From Strigops habroptila (lineage: Eukaryota; Chordata; Aves; Psittaciformes; Psittacidae): a stretch of DNA of 64,000 nt. Position 1 is the stretch's first letter, and each line of letters starts with the position of its first letter. The notes below the pieces were generated by a model, which saw nothing but the letters and a program-made list of their open reading frames with translations, searched no databases and was not told the origin of the DNA. The position numbers and the translations under genes were made by a program. The stretch is from contig NC_046360.1 of assembly GCF_004027225.2 (NCBI RefSeq), positions 2,654,001-2,718,000 of the forward strand, given 5' to 3'. Positions 14,801 through 26,049 of this stretch are shown piece by piece.

Positions 14801-17800
14801 CAGAGGCTGACAGGGAAAACCAAACCGTTCCCCAGGGCACTGCTCCAGGCTGGAGAGGAATCTGTCCCACATGGCTCTTTGGAAAACACGCATGGCTAAG
14901 AACAGACGTTGCCAGAAGAGCCTGAACAGGAGTGACAGACATATGGTTTGCAGGCTGGATCGAGCCACAGAACAGCTTCATCTGGCCTGCAGACTCCTTA
15001 TAAATCCTCAGGCACATCTATGTAACACAGAGGGGCAGAGAGGGGCCAGTGACCAGGCTGTCCCAGTCTGCTGAGTCGATGTGATACAACCCAGCGCTGG
15101 TGCCATCGCCGCTGGGACAGTCTCTGCACTGACGCTGCCCTGGTTAGCTTGCCTAGCCATGGTAAAATCCAACTGGAAATAGCCATCCATGGGAGGGATT
15201 AAGGGGCCCAGCGGGAGCTGCAGGCTCGGCATTAGCACTGCCTGGTGTGCCGGGTACGTGATAGAGGAGCTGAGCACCCCGGGGCCAGTGGATCATCTCC
15301 TGCTGCCTTAACGCTTCTCTTGCCTGCATCAAGGCATCAAGTTCAGAATTTAGGATGTGCTGGAGCCCACCTCGGTTTTGATGGCCACTGGGAGATGCAA
15401 GCAGAGAGGGGCTGCCCAGGAGATACCCCCTTGCTTCTCTGTGGTGGGCAGATGTGACAAATACCAACCCCAAAATCTGCGGAGAAGGGGAATAAAGGGG
15501 CACATTCCCTCTCCTGCCTCCCTGTCCCTGTCCTGCCCAGAAGCCTGGGTACAGGGTTAAAACCCACTCCATCCAGGCAGAAGCCCATGGGACAGCTTTG
15601 AGCTGACCATCTCCCTACCTTTCAAGCTGCAGGGCAAATGCAGGAGACCTGCGTTTACAAAGGGGCACTCACCTGGTGGCAAAGGGCTGGCTGCCAGCAG
15701 CGCAGGAGGTGGAATGGGCTGAGGATGCACCGACAGGACTAGGGGGGGTTTTGCAGAAGGAGATGGACCGAATGGAACCCACTTTGCTGTGGCTGTAGCA
15801 GATGAGGAGCTGCAGCATCCCACTGTAGAATTTAATCTGTCCTTTCACATCACCCGTTACTATGAAGCTGAACAGAAGGGAAAGCTTTAATCCACACACC
15901 GATTGAGAACTCCCAAATATTTCTTGGACAGCATCCTTGAGCAGAGGGATGCGATCTTCCCCTTTTCTCTGCACAAGTGCATGAGAAGAGCCCTGTGCAG
16001 ATGTGCAGGGGGAAAGCCCATGGTTGTGCTGTACCCTGCAGCGTCCCCTGCCCTGTCAATGCGTTCTGTGTCTGCCTGCTCCCTCTGCCGGTAGAGGCCA
16101 GGAGGCTGAGCAAGACTCATCCACCATCCTCCGTGAACGTGGCAGCTCAATGTCGGCTACACCGGCAGAGCTGGGGTGACATTAACAGGAGTTTTCAGTC
16201 TTGGTTTTGCCCCCCATCCAAATTCGCTGCTGGAAAAAGCTGGAGCAATGGCTCATGGATCAGCAGCACTTTCCTGCATGAATTTCCCTGGTCCTCACAC
16301 GCTGCCAGGTGACTTAAAACTCAACACTTGGCTGCAGTTCATGAGCACTAACTCTGCTATTCCTATGGCTGAGATGTCTGAGGACTGAACTACAGAAAAC
16401 TGCCATCCCGTTACCTCTCAAGCACCATGAGCACGGTGATGCTGTCCTTCTGCAGAGACACCACTTTGGTGGCCTTCATGCTGTGTGGCTTGTCCCGCAG
16501 TTCCTGGGGGCAGGCGTGGGGATCGATGTCGTCCCACACCACCAGCTTCCCGGCCGAGGTGCCCGTCAGAGCTTCTGTGTTGTTGAAATGGAAAACCGAC
16601 TGGCTGAAGTGTCCCACCACGGTCTTGAAGGTCTGCAGAGAGAGCAGTGAGGCCTTTCATCGTGGGAATGGCTCTTCCATCTTCAAGCAGAGACGTTTCT
16701 GCTTGGTCCCTCATGTGACATCTCCTCTCTGTCGCACGGCAGGGCTGTCACAGGCCAGAGCCCCAGGAGAAGATGCAATGGGGCATCTCTGGTGGGGTGA
16801 GAGCCCCTCTAGACCTCAGGCAATCCTGACTTAGGTCTTCAGGAGACAGGCTGGGGACATGGCCACTGTTTTTCTTAAGCGGATGACAAGGGACAGTGCT
16901 GCTGCCCGGAGGGAAGCCAGGAGGGTGACATGGTGTGGTGCCCCTGTGCTCACCTGTCTGCTCAGGAGCGGTGCTCCATACTGCAAACCATCACTGCCCT
17001 GGGAAAAGTGAAGAAAACATCCAGGACAAGTGTTTTGGAACCATGCTCTGCAGTGCCAGCATGTCCCCTCCCCATCGTCCGGCCACTGGCCCCGTGGTGA
17101 TGGGGAAGGGGAAGATCTGCAAAGCAAAGTGTAACTTCCCATGTCCCTACTTACCCACAGGTAAAACACCACCTGGGTTTTGCTGTTGCTGACAAACTCA
17201 TAGGGATTTTGAGGGTTAAAAATGACATAATCCTGAAATGAAAAGGTGATAACTAACAGCAAGCTGAGCAATGCCTCCTGCCTCCCATCTCCAGCCAGCA
17301 TCTACCAGCAGCCCCAACTGGATGGGGTACTGGGGTGCAGGTGAGGATGGGGCTGCCCAGTCCAGCCCAGTCACGCTTGTCTTCACCCCTTGGCCATGGT
17401 CACTCACCTGATACCCAAACTCAGGCCTCAGCTCTGTGCTGCATACAGGCTTCTCTGTGGGCAAAGTCCAATTCCAAACACAAACTCTCTGGCAGAGAAA
17501 GGAAAACCCAAAGGACATTTATGGCTTTCTGGGAGCTCGGGGGAGCTGGGTGAACCCCATTCCCTCCAGCTGCAGTGGATGGTGGGGCATAAAAAGCTGG
17601 AGCAAGATAAACCCATGAGCTTAATTTCAGGAAATAACGCTAGAAGTTGCTTCAGTGAAAGTACATTGGAGTCAGAAGCTTTTATCCCAACTTAAGATCC
17701 ATTTTTCCAACTCGGCAGCATTCACTTTAATGAAATCCAGGTCTGTCTTCCAATGGCTTAGCAGAAACAAGCCATCACTCTGCAAACCCGCTCCACCTCT

Positions 17801-20141
17801 CTCCTGCTCTCCCCATACAAATTCCCTCCCTCCCCTTGGCTGCACTGGGGAAAACTTCCCAGGATCTATCCTGCAGAGCTACAGAAGAGGAGATATTTTT
17901 ACCTGCACTGTTCCAGCACTAATGGTTGCCAAATATTTCGCATCCTGGGAAATGGCAATAGCACTGACTCCATCCTCTGGATGACTCCCAAAGATGGTGT
18001 GCACTGGTATCCTATGGAGCAAAGCCCTTGTGGGTGCTCACAGCAGCACAGGGATTCAAGGCAATTGCTCTTCACTCTCAGCTGAGGCTGGAGTCAGTCC
18101 CAAGTGATTTACTGGACATAAGAGGTTTCCAAGGAGGAGGTTCCTGGGAGCTTACCCGGAGAAGGAGTCCCACACGATGATCAGAGCATCAGGCCCTCGG
18201 TCGGCACTTGCAACCCAGCGCCTGTCTTCACTCACACACAGGCAAGAAATGGTATTCGTGTGGCCCTGGGGAAAGAGAAGCAGCAAAGTGCCTCGGGGGC
18301 TCCAGACCTGGTGGCTGTTCTAAGCATTTAAACTGCTTTGCTCATGAGACCCCCTCATCTTCCCTCCTAAGGGTCCTCCACGCTCCTCCTTCCAGCCCAA
18401 CTGGAGAGGATTCGGGAGGAGGAGGAAGAGGAGGAGAAGGGAGATGTAAAGGCTGTGTCCAGACCTGCAGGTGGTACTGCTTGTTCCTCAGGACATCGTG
18501 GATGACCACTGTGTGAGAGGAGACGTACAGGAGCACCCGGTCCTCCCCGTCCATCAGGCTGTGCACGGCCAGGCTGCTGTTGTAGCCCAGCACCCAGGAC
18601 AGGCTCTGTGGGGAAGAGACAGCTCCCAGCTCTTAGGTGGGACATAAAAGCCACTAAAGTCTCTGGGGTGATGGCAGAGAGCTGGGTGCTGTTTGGACCA
18701 TCATAGTGACACTGAGCCCATTGGTACTCACAAGGGGGTGAAGGCTGGTCTGCCTGTCCTCCCGGAAGAGCATCCCGGGCACAGCGTCCCACACCAAGCT
18801 GGCAAAGCCATCATGCTGGTTGTCTTTGGGCTCAGGCAGTGCTGGGGATCCAGCTTCTTCCCCCAGGGCAGTCCTTGAGGTGGTATCCTCCTGTGCTCCT
18901 TCCATCTCCTCGTCAGCAGCAAGGGGGTCCTTGGAAAGGGAGAGATGTTTCAGCGGATGCTGGTTCCTGGGCTGGTCCTGCAGCTGGTGGGAACGCACCC
19001 AGCACGTCCTGGATCCAACCAGCATCACTCTCAGGGCAGGCTCCAGTATCAAGGCGCTCCTCTGCTCCTATCCAAACTGCCTATGGGTTTGTACCAGGGA
19101 AGGAAAATGCCATGGGAATTTTTCCACCAGCCACTGCTTCTCTTTCTGCACATCTAACCTTGTCCTCTTTGCACCTCCACAGCATCCTGTGCCTCACACC
19201 AGAACCTCTTCCAGGCAGCTTCTGTCACCTGGGGTAAGATACCTGACTTTGTCCTCTAAAACTACCCCATAGGTCCTTTAAAGGCAAGAAGTCTGGCCTT
19301 TTTGCTGTCCATCCCCTGACTATTCCCCGTGCAATGGTTATCGATTACTGCAACAGGGAACAGGCTCATGGGTTGGAGTGGAAGTGGTGGCAAATTGAGG
19401 CTAAAACCAAGGGAATCAGGTCCTGGGACTGGGGCTGAGATAGCTGTGAAGGGCTCTGCAGCAACCCCAGCTCTGCTGCCAGCACCTCTCATGCAGTGAG
19501 CAGACAGAGAGAGGGTGAAAATCCCCCCTGCCCCTTCCTCAGCCCATCGCCAGCCTGTTAATGAATGTATTAAACAGTCCTGGAGTGTCAGAGCTCGCAG
19601 CAGCCCCTGCACAGGCTTTCCCCACTTAATCTTCTTCTTGGGATCCACACCACCTTTTGCCTCTCCCTGCAGGCTGTTTGTTTTCCTACAGCAATCTCTC
19701 ATGCAGATACAAACCTCCTCTGGACACGGGTTTTGTTTCTGAGGGAGGTAAGATAACGTTTCATTCCGTGCAGGGATGGGGCCACATTCCTCCTGCTCAG
19801 ATAACTCTCAGGCAGCTCAAGTGCTCAGCAAATATTGATGAGTGGACCGAGACTACAGAGAGATGCTGCTGAGCCCCTTTGGTGAGGTTCCCACTCCATG
19901 AGGGATGTCTCATGAGAAACCATGTCCGGGTGACACTAACCCTGGATCAGGGACTCTGCTTCCACCAGGACCTGCCCATGGGTTTGTGTCAAGGAGGGCT
20001 TACCACGGTGCTGCCCTCACCTTCTCTGACAGCAGGGCCATATCCTGAGCTGTCTGTGCCTCCCAGGTTGTCTCCTGGCCTCACTGCTGACTCCTGTTCA
20101 TCCCGCAGTTGGCTCCTCGTGTGGAACTTCACATGAACCAT
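2805..20141 (-). CDS. CFAP251: CFAP251 (WDR66), cilia- and flagella-associated WD-repeat protein, 21 coding exons
   Basis: Exons: 20141-20004, 18929-18732, 18605-18465, 18265-18156, 18011-17903, 17488-17408, 17232-17155, 16998-16954, 16632-16415, 15867-15673, 13912-13665, 13574-13426, 12666-12493, 12201-12017, 11498-11384, 11158-10995, 8426-8336, 8126-7983, 5350-5122, 3938-3846, 2935-2805. All junctions are GT-AG and phases agree; the total is 1,011 residues (human about 1,150). Residues ~113-785 are WD40 repeats ([29 protein letters not shown]); the C-terminal ~225 residues ([19 protein letters not shown]) are EF-hand-like. From exon 2 onward it aligns with human WDR66. The protein belongs to the calmodulin- and spoke-associated complex at axonemal radial spoke 3; human loss causes malformed sperm flagella. 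The N-terminus is least certain: I chose the ATG at 20141 because the exon stays open to a GTAAGC donor in the right phase and a stop directly precedes it. The long Glu-rich N-terminus of mammals is not seen. Confidence 0.92.
3313..3524. repeat. two diverged tandem copies of a ~111-bp unit
   Basis: Within the last intron of CFAP251, GACATGAATTGTA at 3313 recurs as GACATAAATTGTA at 3425, and AATGGGCA...TGTAATTTGC at 3360 recurs at 3471. The offset is steady at 111-112 bases. The copies differ at many bases, so the duplication is old. Confidence 0.6.
5351..7982 (-). other. CFAP251: CFAP251 intron
   Basis: Intron between two C-terminal exons. The exon before it ends ...PSEEE and the exon after begins IEEMLNEV, giving a continuous match to the family. 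Its donor is GTCGGT, weaker than usual, but this is the only site that preserves the alignment. No repeat or RNA gene recognised. Confidence 0.6.
8427..10994 (-). other. CFAP251: CFAP251 intron
   Basis: Intron between the last WD-repeat exon and the exon that opens the C-terminal region. I see no repeat family, RNA gene or extra exon in it. The open frames are short and unlike known proteins. Confidence 0.55.
13913..15672 (-). other. CFAP251: CFAP251 intron
   Basis: Intron inside the WD-repeat region. The flanking exons join through a split Arg codon (ACC AG / G AAC). Nothing else recognised. Confidence 0.6.
18930..20003 (-). other. CFAP251: CFAP251 first coding intron
   Basis: Intron between the proposed first coding exon and the acidic exon that starts [15 protein letters not shown]. 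The acceptor CTTTCCAAG at 18930 is good. An alternative donor GTGAGG upstream in the first coding exon would give a different frame and was not chosen. Confidence 0.5.
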
Positions 20142-20232
20142 CTATCCGTGCCTTCCCTTCCTTCCAGGGAGCTGGGGCACGGAGGTGCTCTGAAATACAC
20201 CTTCACTCCGCTGGGTTTGGCTTCAAAACAAC
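20142..20232 (-). other. CFAP251: possible CFAP251 5' UTR part of exon 2
   Basis: A strong acceptor (pyrimidine tract ending TTCCAG at 20233) lies 91 bases upstream of the proposed start codon, so the start exon may be the second exon with a short untranslated leader. In this leader a TAG immediately precedes the ATG in frame. Confidence 0.4.
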
Positions 20233-20636
20233 CTGGAATTTGGCACAACAGGAGGAAAGGGCATTTGTGAAGCTGGGAAAAGGATCCCAGAGCCCATTTT
20301 CAACTCCAATAACACTCCCACTGTGCTAAAGCAAAACCAGCACAGCCCTGGTTACTCCAGCTGAGCTCAGGCTCCCTCCCATCTGCCTGCATCCCGCACC
20401 AGGCATGGACATTACCCCTCAGATGGGGTTTGTCACAGTCCCCATAGGCAGCACCTGGTTCACCTCCAGCTTCATGGGTCTGGATTTGACCCAAACGCTG
20501 TGCATACAGTGGGAAGGGGCCCTATGAAAACCCTCCCTCTGCCGCGGCCGGCGGGATGGGTCCTTGGGGACATCTGCAGCCCCACAGGTCTCACCGGTGT
20601 CACCTCAGAGCCGTTCCCAAGCCCCCTCCAGGCCTG

Positions 20637-20686
20637 GAGGGACCCACAACTCACCCTGGTGCCCCGAGGGACCCACAACTCACCCT
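20637..20686. repeat. 29-bp tandem duplication carrying two candidate splice donors
   Basis: A 21-base block starting GAGGGACCCACAACTCACCC occurs twice with a period of 29. On the minus strand each copy contains GGTGAGTT, a near-perfect donor, with its GT at 20654 and 20683. They could be alternative ends of a non-coding CFAP251 first exon. Confidence 0.55.
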
Positions 20687-20722
20687 CAGCCCGGTCCCAG
20701 CTTCTGTTTGCAGCCAACTGCT

Positions 20723-20735
20723 GTTCCCAGGCAAC
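20723..20735. promoter_or_regulatory. candidate RFX X-box upstream of CFAP251
   Basis: GTTCCCAGGCAAC is an imperfect inverted repeat that fits the X-box pattern (two RFX half-sites, GTTCCC and GGCAAC, separated by one base). RFX2/RFX3 bind such sites in promoters of motile-cilia genes. It lies about 580 bases upstream of the proposed CFAP251 start codon in a locally GC-rich stretch. Binding is an inference from the motif and the gene's role. Confidence 0.5.
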
Positions 20736-20739
20736 GGCT

Positions 20740-23420
20740 GCTCCAACCGCCGCCAGTGGCAGCCTGAACGCGCTGGGGCAGAGCGGGGCCATGCAGGGAG
20801 GCAAGGGGGGACCCTCCTCATCCCCACCGGCTGCCCCTGCCCAAAGCAGGAACCTGGTGGCACTGGGGGGATGTTCAGCCCTTGTGGCCCTGCCCCAGCC
20901 CAAATCCTGCTCGTGGCTGTGACAAAGCCCCTCTTGGCATCGCCAGGCCCCTTTGGGACCAAACCCTGGCCCTGTGCAGGGAGTGGGATGAGGGGTCTTT
21001 ACCCAATGCCCCCTCAGAGGGTCATAGGCAGCTTCTGCTCCCTGGGCGCCCCTGAGCAGGATGAGCAGAGCCAAAGTGAGGAAAATCAGCCTCCGACCAC
21101 TCCCAGGTTCCCCAACTGTCCCCAGGATGGCACTTGCACAGGAAACCCCATCACTCCAAGCCATCGCCTTCACTGCAGATAATCAGCTCTAAGTGCTCCC
21201 AACTTCAGCCTTGCTGTTAAGCTCAAATAATAACAATTTCTAAATCTAATCTGTTTTTCCTTCTGCCCAGCAAGAGCCTCGTGCCCTGCTGGGAGAGGAA
21301 AGGAGTTCAGTTATCAGCTCACATTATCTCCTCCACCTGAAGAGGCTGCTGCGTAGAAGCAGGTCATCAAACTTCAGCTGCTCTCAGCTCCAATGTGGCA
21401 CATCCCTTTGCTTCAAGCTGGGGGAGTGTTATGGCTTCAGGAGCAGAGATTTGGTCCTTAAGCCTCATCTCTGCTAGGTGCCAGAAGGCAGCTTTGGTCA
21501 GTGCATCAGCACCTGCACATGAAGCTTGTTCAGGGGCAGTGCTTTTCTTCCCACCCAGCAGCAGCCAGTTCCCTGATCATGTAGGAAACTGGGAGTGCTC
21601 TCTGCTCTCCAGCATGAAAATCACCATTATTCTGACTGAGAGTAGCTCATCTTCTCCTCTGGTCTCATAGCAGAGGTTTGGGAGTGCTCTTCCAAAGAAG
21701 CAGCTCAAACCTTACCTATCCACAGCAGGTTTTGTAACATCTGTGTTTGTTACACTGGTAGAGATTGTTCAACCCATTCTAGTCAGGACACACAACACGA
21801 GGGGCTGGGGACTCACTGGTTAGAAGACACTACAGGCTACAAAAGCCTCACAGAGCTGAGAGCCCTGTAAACTGCGCAGACACTCTCCACACTGAAAGGG
21901 AAATGAGCTCCCCAAAAGCAGGAATTAACCTGGCTGATGGGACGGGACTGAAACCTAACCTCATTTCAAGAGCTTTCCAGTGGGATTTCACAGGGAATTG
22001 AGGAGATGCAATGGCCTTCGTGGGTCACAGCATCTGGAGTTCAGCAGCACAGGCTTAGCCTCAGAGCTAAGCTAACAAAACATGTCCCATTCTGTCATTC
22101 TCCAAGAGATGGAGCAAAACACCACCACATTTCCACCCTTTTAACATTACTTGAAAGACCAGAGTGAAACTGTGCTTGATGGGTTTACCCAGGTACAATC
22201 CCATCCAAGGAACATTGCCATGGGCTGCTGCAGGAACACTTCCACTGTAGCAGCACGAAGCCTGCAGGAATCACTGAGCAAGGAGCTGTGCTTTGAAGCT
22301 TTACCATTGAACCTGCTCTGTGGGGCTGTTTGCTGAAACACAAATACTTGAAGTATCAAGAGTAAACCTGCTCGACTTAACACAGAGCCCTGGGCGAGTG
22401 ATTGCAGAGCGTGGGGTTCTACTCTTCAGGCTGTTTCAGGTCTGGTTAATAAGTTGTAACAAAATTGCTCATTAAGTGTCATGTGTTACTTATGTCACAA
22501 CCTGCTTATGAAGCGCTAATGAAAGACTTGACTTACCCACGCTTCAGCTCTGGAAGGAAGGTCAGGGGGGCACAACTTTGTGTCTGTGCAGATCTGTGTT
22601 TAACCCACCTAAACTGCCCCACAATTATTGTCCAAAATAATAGCTTATATTATCCCAAATAATAACACAAGAGTGGAGAGATGTTACTCAGTTTTATTGT
22701 TTTGGAAGAGTATTTTGAAGTTCAACTGGAAACAAGCTTAAAACAAACCAATCATCCCCAAAATCCCCTCAAAGAGTTTAAGCACCCCAAAACCAAGTAC
22801 TGCAAATAGAAAGAAAGTAATAATTAAAAATAAAGGAGAAGCCAGATGAGGAGGACTTTTATCACTACTATATGAGCTACTAGAAGTAAACCAAAGCAGA
22901 ATTATACCCCCTATTGCTTATCTCATTAACTTAAAATAATTAGGCATTCCAAAAATTCTTTCATGATGTTTAGTGACTTCAAAAGTTGTGGTAACTTGGG
23001 GAAGATCAAGTCTCAAATTTGCATACTTCTTTACTATCATCTACTATTACAGACACCACAAAGTGCTCCAGGACTGTTTAGCACGTATTACAAGATGTTC
23101 AGTGAGGAACTTTACGAGGGAGGTGGAAAGGAATGGTCTGTTATCACCAAAAGCATTTTGTGCTCTTTAGAGCCTTTATCAAGTGAGGTTTGGGTCTCTA
23201 TAACCTCATTCCAAATTGATACAAGGTGTAAGAGCTGAGAAGCCACATCCTACAACTGCGCAGGTTACTCCTGATGAGCCAGTGCCATTCTCAACTGCAG
23301 CAGGCCCTGCTCCATCAGAACTCCTCCAGAGTCTGGAGCCTGGCACCCAGAGCTCACAGCCTCTAAAACATTTGTTTCCCCAAAACCACAAAGTTTTCAA
23401 AGCAGATCAGAGTCCAGAAA
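20740..23420. other. intergenic sequence between CFAP251 and PSMD9
   Basis: No exon, repeat family or RNA gene recognised. The part to about 21.1 kb is GC-rich and may belong to the CFAP251 promoter. From 22.4 kb it is AT-rich. A 233-residue minus-strand open frame in the GC-rich part looks like a composition artefact. Confidence 0.5.
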
Positions 23421-23438
23421 GCAGGCACAAACTTCAGC

Positions 23439-23444
23439 TTTATT
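23439..23444 (-). terminator. PSMD9: PSMD9 polyadenylation signal
   Basis: Minus-strand AATAAA only 16 bases after the PSMD9 stop codon, implying a 3' UTR of only a few tens of bases. Confidence 0.7.
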
Positions 23445-23460
23445 GTTTTCTGAGTAATGG

Positions 23461-26049
23461 TCATCTTTGCAACGGAATGATATTGCAGCTGAAAAAGAAG
23501 AGGGTAGAAGGGAACATTAAAAGCTCAGTTCTCCAACAGGCACAGAAGATCTGACATGGGATGAATCAAGCCACCGCAGCTGGGTGAAGGCTTCATCTGT
23601 TCTAGTAAGTGAAACAGCAGCTTACCCCAGGAGGCCCTTCCCAGCCCAGCGCTTCGGAATCAGCCCCACGTGCACTTTTCTGCCGCCGCGGATCACGGTC
23701 ACACTCAGGGGTCTCTGAAAGGCAGAAAATAACAAGATAAACAATAACTCTCCATCGCCAAGTCAATGCTCTTCTTGCTTCCTTTGCCAAAGCACCAGAA
23801 GGATGGTAGGCCCAGGGGAGCTGGGATTTAGTGGCACACACATCTCTGCAGTTAGATCTGAGAGTGTTTTGTGTGGAGACATCTCCAGATATCTCACTTC
23901 CACTATAAAGCACTTGATGGCTGTGGCAGCATCTTTGGCCAGCCCATGAGGGTGGCAGAGCAACACAGCTTGCTGCTGCAGGGAGCCCCCAGGGGAGAAC
24001 AGGCAATATGATGCTTGCAGCAAAGAGCACACACCTCTTAGCTCTCCTCTAACCAGCAGGAATTCACTCAGTGCTGGGACAGAACAAGGCTAAACCATCA
24101 CAGACTGAACCTGACACTGTTTCTGGCACGGAAACAATGATCCTGAAGATCTAAGTGAATAGAAAAAGCCGTGGCTAACAGAGACAGGCAAGAGAGTGCA
24201 GTTAGAGCAGAAATGAGCTCACCCCTTCGCTGTGCTGCACCACTGTGGCGATGTTCTGCAGGTTCTGGAAGTTGTTTACGTTGACAGAACCAAACTCCAC
24301 AATCTCATCATCCACCTGGAGTCCCTGGACAGAGAGAGAAGAGAGATGAGCATCTGCCTTCTACAAAGCCAGGAGCATCACCCTTCACCCAGCCACATGG
24401 AGAGAGACGTGCTATGACACAACTCATCTCACCATTCAGCCAATTCTCCATGTCCTTGGAAAGAAGCAAGTACTCATTCCTCTGTCCTGTTTTACAGGAA
24501 GAGAAATACTGAGGCTGGAATGGTCAGTGAGGCCTGGAATGAGCTGTGTGGTGCAACGATACAGCTGGGAAGAGAGCACTTATTCCCTAACCATCCCCCC
24601 CAACTTATTTCTACTTATTAACAAGAGAGAAAGCCATCTGTTGTGTTTCCTCTCTGTCCAGAAGTGTTCCCCAGGAGCTGTCAGACCCCAGGCTCACCGA
24701 TACACTTGCAGGAGATCCTGGAGTCACGGTGTTCACTTTGGCAAAGGGCTGTGGCAGGCTCTGGCTCTGGCTCATTGCCTCGGCCAGTGCCTCCGCCTCG
24801 TCCCTGGCATGTTTCTCCTTCTCCCGGGCGTGCAGCTGGTGAAGAGCTTCCTCCACCTGCTTCATCAGCGCCTTGTGATCGTTCTGCAGACCTGTGGGTC
24901 ACACCATCAGCACACACGCACCAGGAGCAAGTTACAACTCAGGGGTCTTTCTCAGCACATGTTCTACTCCACAACTGTGCAGAAAATGGTATGCTTACAC
25001 AGCCCAGTAGATGTTTATCTATTGGTAGAAGTTAGACACAGAAAACTACCCAAAAAATCAGTAAAAATGCAAGAAAACAGGGCTTGGAGGTGCACAATCA
25101 CCTAGAAATTACTGAGCAGCTGAAGAATGTTTTCTATCAAGCCATGTACTTTTCATACATAGAGCAACAGCCATCCCCAAGGACGTAGCATGGGGCAAAC
25201 GTCAGAAGAAATAAACACCAAGCTATTTTTTACCCAAAGTTTGTTCTACAAACACCACAAAAGCGCTTCACTGAACTTCACAAATCATAGAATTGCACAC
25301 TGGTTTGGGTTGGAAGGGACCTTAAAGCTCCTCCAGTTCCAACCCCTGCCACGGGCAGGGACACCTTCCACTAGAGCAGGTTGCTCCAAGCCCCTGTGTC
25401 CAACCTGGCCTTGAACACTGCCAGGGATGGGGCAGCCACAGCTTCTCTGGGCACCCTGTGCCAGCGCCTCAGCACCTTCACAAGGAAGAGCTTCTGCCTC
25501 AGAGCTCATCTCAATCTCCCCTGTGTCAGTTTAAAGCCATTCCCCTTGTCCTGTCCCTACAGGCCCTCGTCCAAAGCCCCTCTCCAGGCTTCTTGCAGCC
25601 CCTTTGGGCACTGGAGCTGTTCTAAGGTCTCCCGGAGCCTTCTCTCCCGCAGCAGAACCACCCCAGCGCTCCAGCCCGCCCCCCTAGCCCCAGCTCCCGC
25701 AGCAGAGCCGGCAGCGCCGCCGCGCCCTCCGCCCCGCGCTCACTCACAGATGATGTTGTGCCGGGCCGTGCGCACTTGGTACAGGTCGATGTCGTCGCGG
25801 GGGAACCCCTCCGCGTCCACCAGCGGCTCGTTCATCCCGACGCCCTTTTGCTACGAGGGAAGAAGAGTCCGTGGGGCTGCGGGTCGGGGCTGCGGACCGG
25901 CCCCGCGCCCCGCGCCCGCGCCCCGCCGCACTGACACTCTCCAGCAGCTCGTAGCAGGCCTTGATCTGCGCCTCCAGCTCATCCTTCCGCCGCACCAGCT
26001 CCTGCACGTCGCTGACGGTGATCGGGCGGCTCCCACCGGGAGGCTCCAT
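23461..26049 (-). CDS. PSMD9: PSMD9, 26S proteasome assembly chaperone (p27), 6 exons
   Basis: Exons: 26049-25936, 25850-25748, 24891-24698, 24324-24223, 23714-23626, 23488-23461; 209 residues, close to the human form. The N-terminal helical region ([20 protein letters not shown]) is followed by NEPLVD and RTARHNII, a linker ending SPGSPAS, and a PDZ domain (about residues 110-195, with [12 protein letters not shown] at the start of exon 4). The C-terminus is [14 protein letters not shown]. The protein, like yeast Nas2, binds the ATPase ring subunit PSMC3 (Rpt5) during assembly of the 19S base and leaves before completion. The ATG at 26049 is the first Met that aligns with the family; an upstream in-frame Met at 26127 would add 26 residues not seen in human. 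All junctions are GT-AG and in phase. The exon 5 donor GG/GTAAGC reads GGG TAA if not spliced. The gene is head to head with HPD. Confidence 0.95.
25285..25655 (-). mobile_element. CR1 LINE fragment in PSMD9 intron 2
   Basis: Nearly identical to the copy at 1.46 kb and in the same orientation: CR1 3' end at about 25285, body up to about 25655. It is truncated at the 5' end and has no coding capacity. Its upstream edge lies about 90 bases inside intron 2 from the exon 2 donor at 25747, so it sits just after an exon in a GC-rich 5' region. Confidence 0.92.

Noticed and set aside
20464-20475. A four-codon candidate start exon (MKLE) for CFAP251 before a GTGAAC donor
   Set aside because: Joining it to either good acceptor upstream of 20141 runs quickly into stop codons.
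20472-21173. A 233-residue minus-strand open frame with a hydrophobic, signal-like start
   Set aside because: It sits in a GC-rich stretch with few stops, overlaps the tandem repeat and the X-box, resembles no family I know, and shorter open frames exist in the other frames of the same stretch.
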